Assembly: GCA_027604685.1 (NCBI GenBank)
Contig: JADHYX010000212.1
Coordinates: 1-37,159, forward strand
DNA: 37,159 nt
Reading direction: 5' to 3'
Source of the DNA: Lobulomyces angularis
Taxonomy: Eukaryota > Chytridiomycota > Chytridiomycetes > Lobulomycetales > Lobulomycetaceae
The notes beneath the pieces were generated by a model, which did no database searches, had not been told where the DNA came from, and was given only the letters and a program-made list of their open reading frames with translations. Positions 32,657 to 37,159 of this stretch are shown here, one piece after another. Positions within the stretch are counted from its first letter, which is position 1; the number at the start of each line of letters is the position of its first letter. The position numbers were made by a program, and so were the translations under genes.

Positions 32657-34010
32657 CTAAATGTATCCCTTGGCCTTTTGCGTAAAACCTGCATGACCCA
32701 AAGATTCATCTAGGAGAACTTTGTAACCCCTAGTTCTAAGACTCCCAGGTTTAGCCCAAGTAAAATGTCTTGAAGTGGCATCTATAAGGTAATCTCCTTC
32801 GCTAATTGAAACAATGTTCCATCTAATTTAAAAGTAAGTTTTTAACAAAAAAAAAACGATAGTAACATACTGATGCCTCCCAGCGGTGCTATAACCTGTT
32901 ATAACAGCGCAGTTTAAATGGCAAACATCGCAGAGTAACTTGAATAGCAATGCTTTGTGTCGGCAAACTCCAATTTCAACCTCACAAAGTAAAACAAAAT
33001 TATGCCCTTGACTAATTGCAGATTAATTAAATTTATTTCAGTAAATTCAATTTTACTTCAACATCTTTTCATAAATTTTGGCGTCCGCATCAGCACTAGT
33101 GGGACCACCAGGAGTTCCGTAATCACCAAGAGTTTCTTGAACGACCCGAAGTAAAAACTCAACTAATTTGGTGTCTTTGTTAAATTTAGAATGGTTATTG
33201 CTAACATATTCCATTACTGCCCTCAATTTATGGTCCTTATAAGGATTCACTACAATAGTTTCACTGAATAAACAATTAAAAATATAAATCAAAAATGTTT
33301 TTTTATTAACATTTCTTACTTTTCAGCTCCGTTTATTTTTTCTTTATGATAGTGGAATATTTTCCACGATATTGCACCAGTTCTTCTATTTTGGTACCGC
33401 CAAGGTATAATAAACTTTGGTAACTTTGTTACTACACTACTCGGTATGCATCCATCTTTCTCAGCATACAAGCAAGATAAGTATGAATCATATTGCGATC
33501 CATCAAATATCCAACTTTCGGGATCACATAAAAAACAGCAACTAAAAAAATAAAGTCAAAATTTTTATAATAATTTATATACTGAAAAGCAGTTTGTGAT
33601 GTTGTTTGTGAGAATTCAACAAAACCATGAATATCTCTAAAATGGGTAAAGTGTCTATCAAGAATATGTTCATCTTTGAAACCCTCTCCAATAATTTTCC
33701 CTTTGGCCTCACAACAAAACCTTTTTACGTCTTTAGCTATTGATAATCCCTGCAAAGTAGAGCATTCTCCTTTTTCAGAAGGAATTGTATTATTTTTAAT
33801 TTTTTCTAAAACAGGCTTAACAGAAGTCAATTTATTAGGTGAACTATGGCTTTGACCTAAAGTTTGTTCAGATTTTATCCAATTATTAGAATCGGATTTG
33901 TTCCAATTTGATGGACCAAATCGACCAGAAATGCTGCCTAAAGCATTGAATATAGAATTGTTGATCCAACTTGAGGTAGTAGTAGTAAGTTGCTCATCAG
34001 CAGAAAGCAT
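32657..34010 (-). CDS. EDR1/CTR1/ARMC3-type peptidase-like (transglutaminase fold) domain protein
   Basis: Exons (minus strand): 34010-33583, 33541-33320, 33263-33057, 33011-32871 and 32822-32657; 387 residues. The C-terminal half matches the domain shared by plant EDR1/CTR1 kinases and animal ARMC3: GVCRHKALLFKLLCD carries the probable catalytic Cys, GRHQWNIVSI the His, and YLIDATS ... WAKPG the Asp, which is the order of a papain/transglutaminase-like triad. The preceding SSVVTKLPKFIIPW and FNKDTKLVEFLLRVV regions fit the helical lead-in of the domain. The first 140 residues are Ser/Asn-rich without a known domain, and no kinase or armadillo repeats are present, so it is a stand-alone version. 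Function is unknown. ARMC3 is enriched in ciliated cells in animals, which is suggestive given ARMC2 in the same window. Confidence 0.72.
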
Positions 34011-34625
34011 TTGGAGAAATTGTATTAATGAGGATGTTTAGAAATTGGGTAAAGAATTTAAATTTTTTAAATTTTGGAATCCACCATTTTTAAACCATTC
34101 CACCTTAAAATCCATCAGTGTTTAATGTTAAATATCATAAACATTAGATTATTGCACAGTTCTTCAAGCAAACAAAATAATCCCATATTCAATTAATTCG
34201 TGGATTAAGATTTGAATATTTTAATAATTTAATACGAAACTCTATTTCGAATAACAATCAACACGATCACTCTGATTTAGTGAGGTTAACCAAACTTTAC
34301 AACTGTACTGAAATAATATGGTAAATGTTGGAATTTTATCAAGAATTAGTTGTACCCTTGATATAATGTCAATAGTTGCAAATAGGTTGAGCACAGTGAC
34401 TCAGTTCTTCATCCCGATATGTGGGTGAAAGACCACAATGTATCAGTGACATTGTTTTGGTAATGAATAGCTGATAGGCTGAAAGTAGCGTCAATACCAT
34501 GTACTTCAACATAATTAGAAAGTAAGTGTTAAAATTCTGTTCCTCCTCTTATTCTATTTTTTCTAGATTATTGGAAGTTCTTACTCTTATCCACTTTAGT
34601 AGTTGATATATGTATAACTGTCATG

Positions 34626-34678
34626 AAAAAATGATCATAATTCAATCATAAAAAAAGATAATTATAATTCAATAATGA
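34626..34678 (+). repeat. Imperfect tandem duplication, unit about 26 bp
   Basis: AAAAAATGATCATAATTCAA at 34626-34645 is followed by a related unit starting with the A run at 34650 and containing GATAATTATAATTCAATAAT. The two share the core ATAATTCAAT. It is a small local duplication in a gene-poor area. Confidence 0.5.
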
Positions 34679-34883
34679 ATTAACTATTTAAAAAAGTCCA
34701 GATATGACAGATATGAAGATCAGGGGAATAATTCGTTGATTCCAACCTATCCTTTTGTAAAATAAAAACTAGTATTTAATATTTCATGAATTAAGTGTTC
34801 TGATTTCCTAAATGAAAAAGATACATTTTTTAAGAAAAAAAACTAAAATAATTAATACCTAATAGAATTTTAATTAAACTAAA

Positions 34884-35028
34884 GCTTGGGCATTATCTTT
34901 TTTCAACATCTAATTAATGTAAATAGTTTTTCAACATAATTTTCACGATGTTTATCCATTTAATATATCTTGCTGTTTGTTTGTTATTTTTCAAAATTAA
35001 TGTTCAAAAAGATAATGCCCAAACACTA
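34884..35028. mobile_element. MITE-like element with about 20-bp terminal inverted repeats
   Basis: The left arm GCTTGGGCATTATCTTTTT (34884-34902) is nearly a perfect inverse of AAAAAGATAATGCCCAAAC (35006-35024), with one mismatch over 19 bases. The interior of about 100 bp has no coding capacity. The right end recurs at 161-190. Short size, terminal inverted repeats, no frame and a second copy elsewhere fit a miniature inverted-repeat element. No clear target-site duplication was found, so the superfamily cannot be named. Confidence 0.55.
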
Positions 35029-35477
35029 GGAAATTCCTCAGATTAATGCGCAAAGAGGGATGTACTTAAATCCTTATTAGTAAAATAGACTTGAAGTTGA
35101 CTTCACACCTGAAGGTTAAAATTTCCGGCTCAAAAAGTAAATCAAATAAATTAAAAGAGAAAATGCAGAATATACTATTGCAGACACTAAAATGAATTAA
35201 ATAAACATTTTGTTTTGAAACTTTAGTTATTTCAGAAACAACAATTCGAAATATTTTCAACAACACCAAAATTCAAATTCTTTTCATTGTGAAAAATTTT
35301 GGTGGCTAATTTTTTGAGAATTTTTTTTGTATTTTTACTCACAAATTTTTTTCTCGAAGTTAAATAAATAGTATTCCATGTATTTTCTTAATTTTTTATT
35401 TAAAAATAATATTTATTTTTTTTTCAATCTTTTTTTAATTTTATTTCATTTTTTTATTTTATTAAATTATATTTACA

Positions 35478-37159
35478 ATGGGAATCAAATCTTTGCACCA
35501 TCTTATAAAAAAAAACGAGTCTACCAAAAGTAGAAAAAGAATATTTAATTAATTTGATGCAAGGTAAAACGGTATATATTGATTTACTAGGAGCGTACTA
35601 TCGCTCTTTTATCAGTTCCTGTGCAGATGGATAGAATAGTATCTTCTCGGATTTAAGTTTTTTGAATGAAAACACCACAAATTTGATATTTATTTTGGAT
35701 AGTGACAAATTGAGCATTCAAAAAAGGCAGCTTACTTTCAATGACACAAAAAAGAAAGGAAATTACTTTGTAGATTAAAAAATTTAGAAAAATCCAAAAA
35801 ATGTAAACGCAAAGCATCAATATTCATAAAAATATTGGAACCCTGTTAACAAAATTTAAAAATGTTGACAAAAACAAAATTAAAGAAGCTTTTCCTAAGG
35901 ATGCCCCACAAAATTGCTCATTACAAGTAGCAGACTTTGAAGCCGACGTTTGGATTGGGCATAAAGGCAAAAAGGATGATCAAAGAATCGTCATCAGCAA
36001 TGATTATGATTTATTATTTTATGAAAAAATACAAAATTTTTTGATACTACCAATAGCTACAGAATTTTTTATTATTAACAAAGAAAGTTTTCTTAGTAAA
36101 TACAATTGCAATGAATTTAATTATGTTTATTTTTTCAGAAATTGGATCTCACAATAAAAAAATTTATTTGGGTATCTCTCTTTGTGGAAATGATTTTTCC
36201 AAGAACGTTTACAAAAAAGGAATTGCCACATTTTTAAAGACTGTAAAAAAGTGCAATAGGTATTTTTCTTTTTCTGCAAATAAAAGTTTTAAAATTCTTA
36301 GTTTTAATGAAGCAGTCTCTGATTTAACTAGAGGTGCAGAGAATGCTGAAGAATTGAGAAAAATATTTTCAATCAGCACATGAAATATTTACTTTAGGAA
36401 ATGAAATTGAATTTGATTTAAAAACGATGATGAAAAACCCAACATTAAAGGAAAAAAAAGATACAGTGCCAAATATTACATATGCATCTAGAGGATTTAC
36501 ATATCTTCAAGATGCCATATCGAACGAAAACCCAGTTGCCGTACAAAGACCCAAAAGTATCCCACAGCGTAAGAGACCTAGTGATAGAGCCCACTAACCT
36601 GGGAGAAAGGAAAGAAAGAAGGTTGTTGTCGCTGAAAACAGGGCTAATAGCGCAGGACCATCCACATAACCTCCACTAAGAAAAAAATTAGAGTCTACTG
36701 CACATTTAAATGAACTTAAATAAGAACATCCTTATTTTACCATCACAACAAGTATGAAGAGATTGAATCAAAAAATTTTATTAAATTAAATATGCAGGTT
36801 TACGATCATCTCTACAGAGAGCTCTTCCTGGGGACAACGAATCATGTAAATCATTTGAATATGGAATCAAAATAGCATTTCTGCACTTCACCAAGCGACC
36901 ATCCGATGCAATATTGCTGTGGGATTACTGATAAAACATAAACTGAAAATAACAATCCTGATCCATTAAATACATTAATATACGGCAGTACAGCAACAGC
37001 AGTACAGCAACAGCAGATGGAACACTGATTTTCCAACAGCTTTTAAAAGCTGTTTGGTCTGGTAAAAAAATTGAGAACATGCTTCCAGAAGTACAAAGAG
37101 GCTTTGAGTTACTTGTTGAAAATATGCCTGGTGAAATCTTTAGACCTTTAGAAACAAAA
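35478..37159 (+). pseudogene. Decayed XPG/FEN1-like (PIN-fold) nuclease gene, right end off the window
   Basis: The ATG at 35478 opens with MGIKSLHHLI, the typical start of FEN1/XPG-type nucleases. After a shift in an A run near 35509-35517 the frame resumes as GKTVYIDLLGAYYRS, the N-terminal nuclease block. A TAG at 35632-35634, further shifts near 35750 and 35850, and another in an A run near 36360 break it. The internal nuclease block is clear: VADFEADVWIGH and IVISNDYDLLFY carry acidic metal-ligand positions. One intron, 36095-36137 or close to it, still joins SFL to KIGSHNKKIYLGISLCGNDF, the helix-hairpin region. Later pieces (TYASRGFTYLQ, then GTLIFQQLLKAVWSG near the edge) continue in several frames. 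Similar genes occur in many copies in some fungal genomes. It is therefore read as a pseudogene of a multicopy family, though homopolymer sequencing errors could account for some lesions. Confidence 0.72.

Larger units (their letters stand above)
34011..35477. other. 1.47-kb gene-poor stretch with repeats
   Basis: No intact gene is seen. The stretch contains a patch of higher GC (about 34375-34510), an imperfect tandem duplication (34626-34678), a 9-bp direct repeat AGATATGAC/AGATATGAA at 34700-34717, the inverted-repeat element at 34884-35028, and a long T-rich tract (35330-35470) just before the decayed nuclease gene. A 67-codon minus-strand frame at 35066-35269 is hydrophobic and looks like chance. 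Confidence 0.5.

Noticed and set aside
35066..35269. Minus-strand 67-codon frame
   Set aside because: Hydrophobic, compositionally like AT-rich noise, no splice partners and no recognised motif.
36851..37036. Minus-strand 61-codon Cys/Val-rich frame
   Set aside because: It lies antisense to the 3' part of the decayed nuclease gene and over a GTA/CAG-like short repeat (GCAGTACAGCAACA), so a chance frame is more likely.
1..37159. tRNA, rRNA and CRISPR-like arrays
   Set aside because: No cloverleaf with a GTTCRANNC T-loop, no conserved rRNA block and no regularly spaced repeats were found by eye.

Overview
The window is strongly AT-rich and compact. In my gene models about 77 spliceosomal introns interrupt 15 genes; most introns are 37-100 nt, start with GT and end in a T-rich tract plus AG. 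Gene content is eukaryotic and fungal-like: Pam17, a GPI ethanolamine phosphate transferase of the PIG-O/Gpi13 type, Scap with a sterol-sensing domain, V-ATPase subunit d and Dbr1. It also holds ARMC2, a protein of ciliary axonemes, and a stand-alone EDR1/CTR1/ARMC3-type domain protein. A fungal-like gene set together with a ciliary gene suggests a flagellated (zoosporic) early-diverging fungus, such as a Rozella-like cryptomycete, an aphelid or a chytrid. The lineage is an inference; no rRNA or tRNA is present to confirm it.

Layout, left to right: end of an unknown gene (1-93); a fold-back repeat (132-190); an RD/Q-rich low-complexity protein (408-1682, +); sepiapterin reductase (1826-2901, -); PIG-O/Gpi13 (3115-6246, -); PAM17 (6410-6973, +); PRP6 (7189-10167, +); a HutD-family bicupin joined in frame to a zinc-dependent succinylglutamate desuccinylase/aspartoacylase-type domain (10491-13051, +); ARMC2 in 13 exons (13307-16082, -); an SR-type splicing factor with one RRM and five CCHC knuckles (16339-17480, +); VMA6 (17853-19133, +); ICln (19528-20375, +); SCAP (20603-24901, -); DBR1 (25042-26719, +); glutamate-cysteine ligase (27261-29874, +); a DUF676-like serine esterase (30276-31657, -); a small unknown frame (32202-32390, +); the EDR1/CTR1/ARMC3-type protein (32657-34010, -); a gene-poor stretch with repeats (34011-35477); and a decayed XPG/FEN1-like nuclease gene running off the right edge (35478-37159, +).

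Four of the fifteen genes serve RNA splicing: PRP6 in the tri-snRNP, an SR protein, ICln in snRNP assembly and DBR1 in lariat turnover. The others are mostly ordinary housekeeping: GPI anchors, mitochondrial import, vacuolar acidification, glutathione, sterol sensing and pterin metabolism. The most unusual item is the HutD-deacylase gene. Its two halves are joined only if one 40-nt intron is removed; if that intron stays in, a stop codon ends the HutD half and a new ATG lies 20 nt downstream. All exon borders were derived by hand from reading frame, GT-AG sites and remembered family conservation; no alignment or transcript was available.
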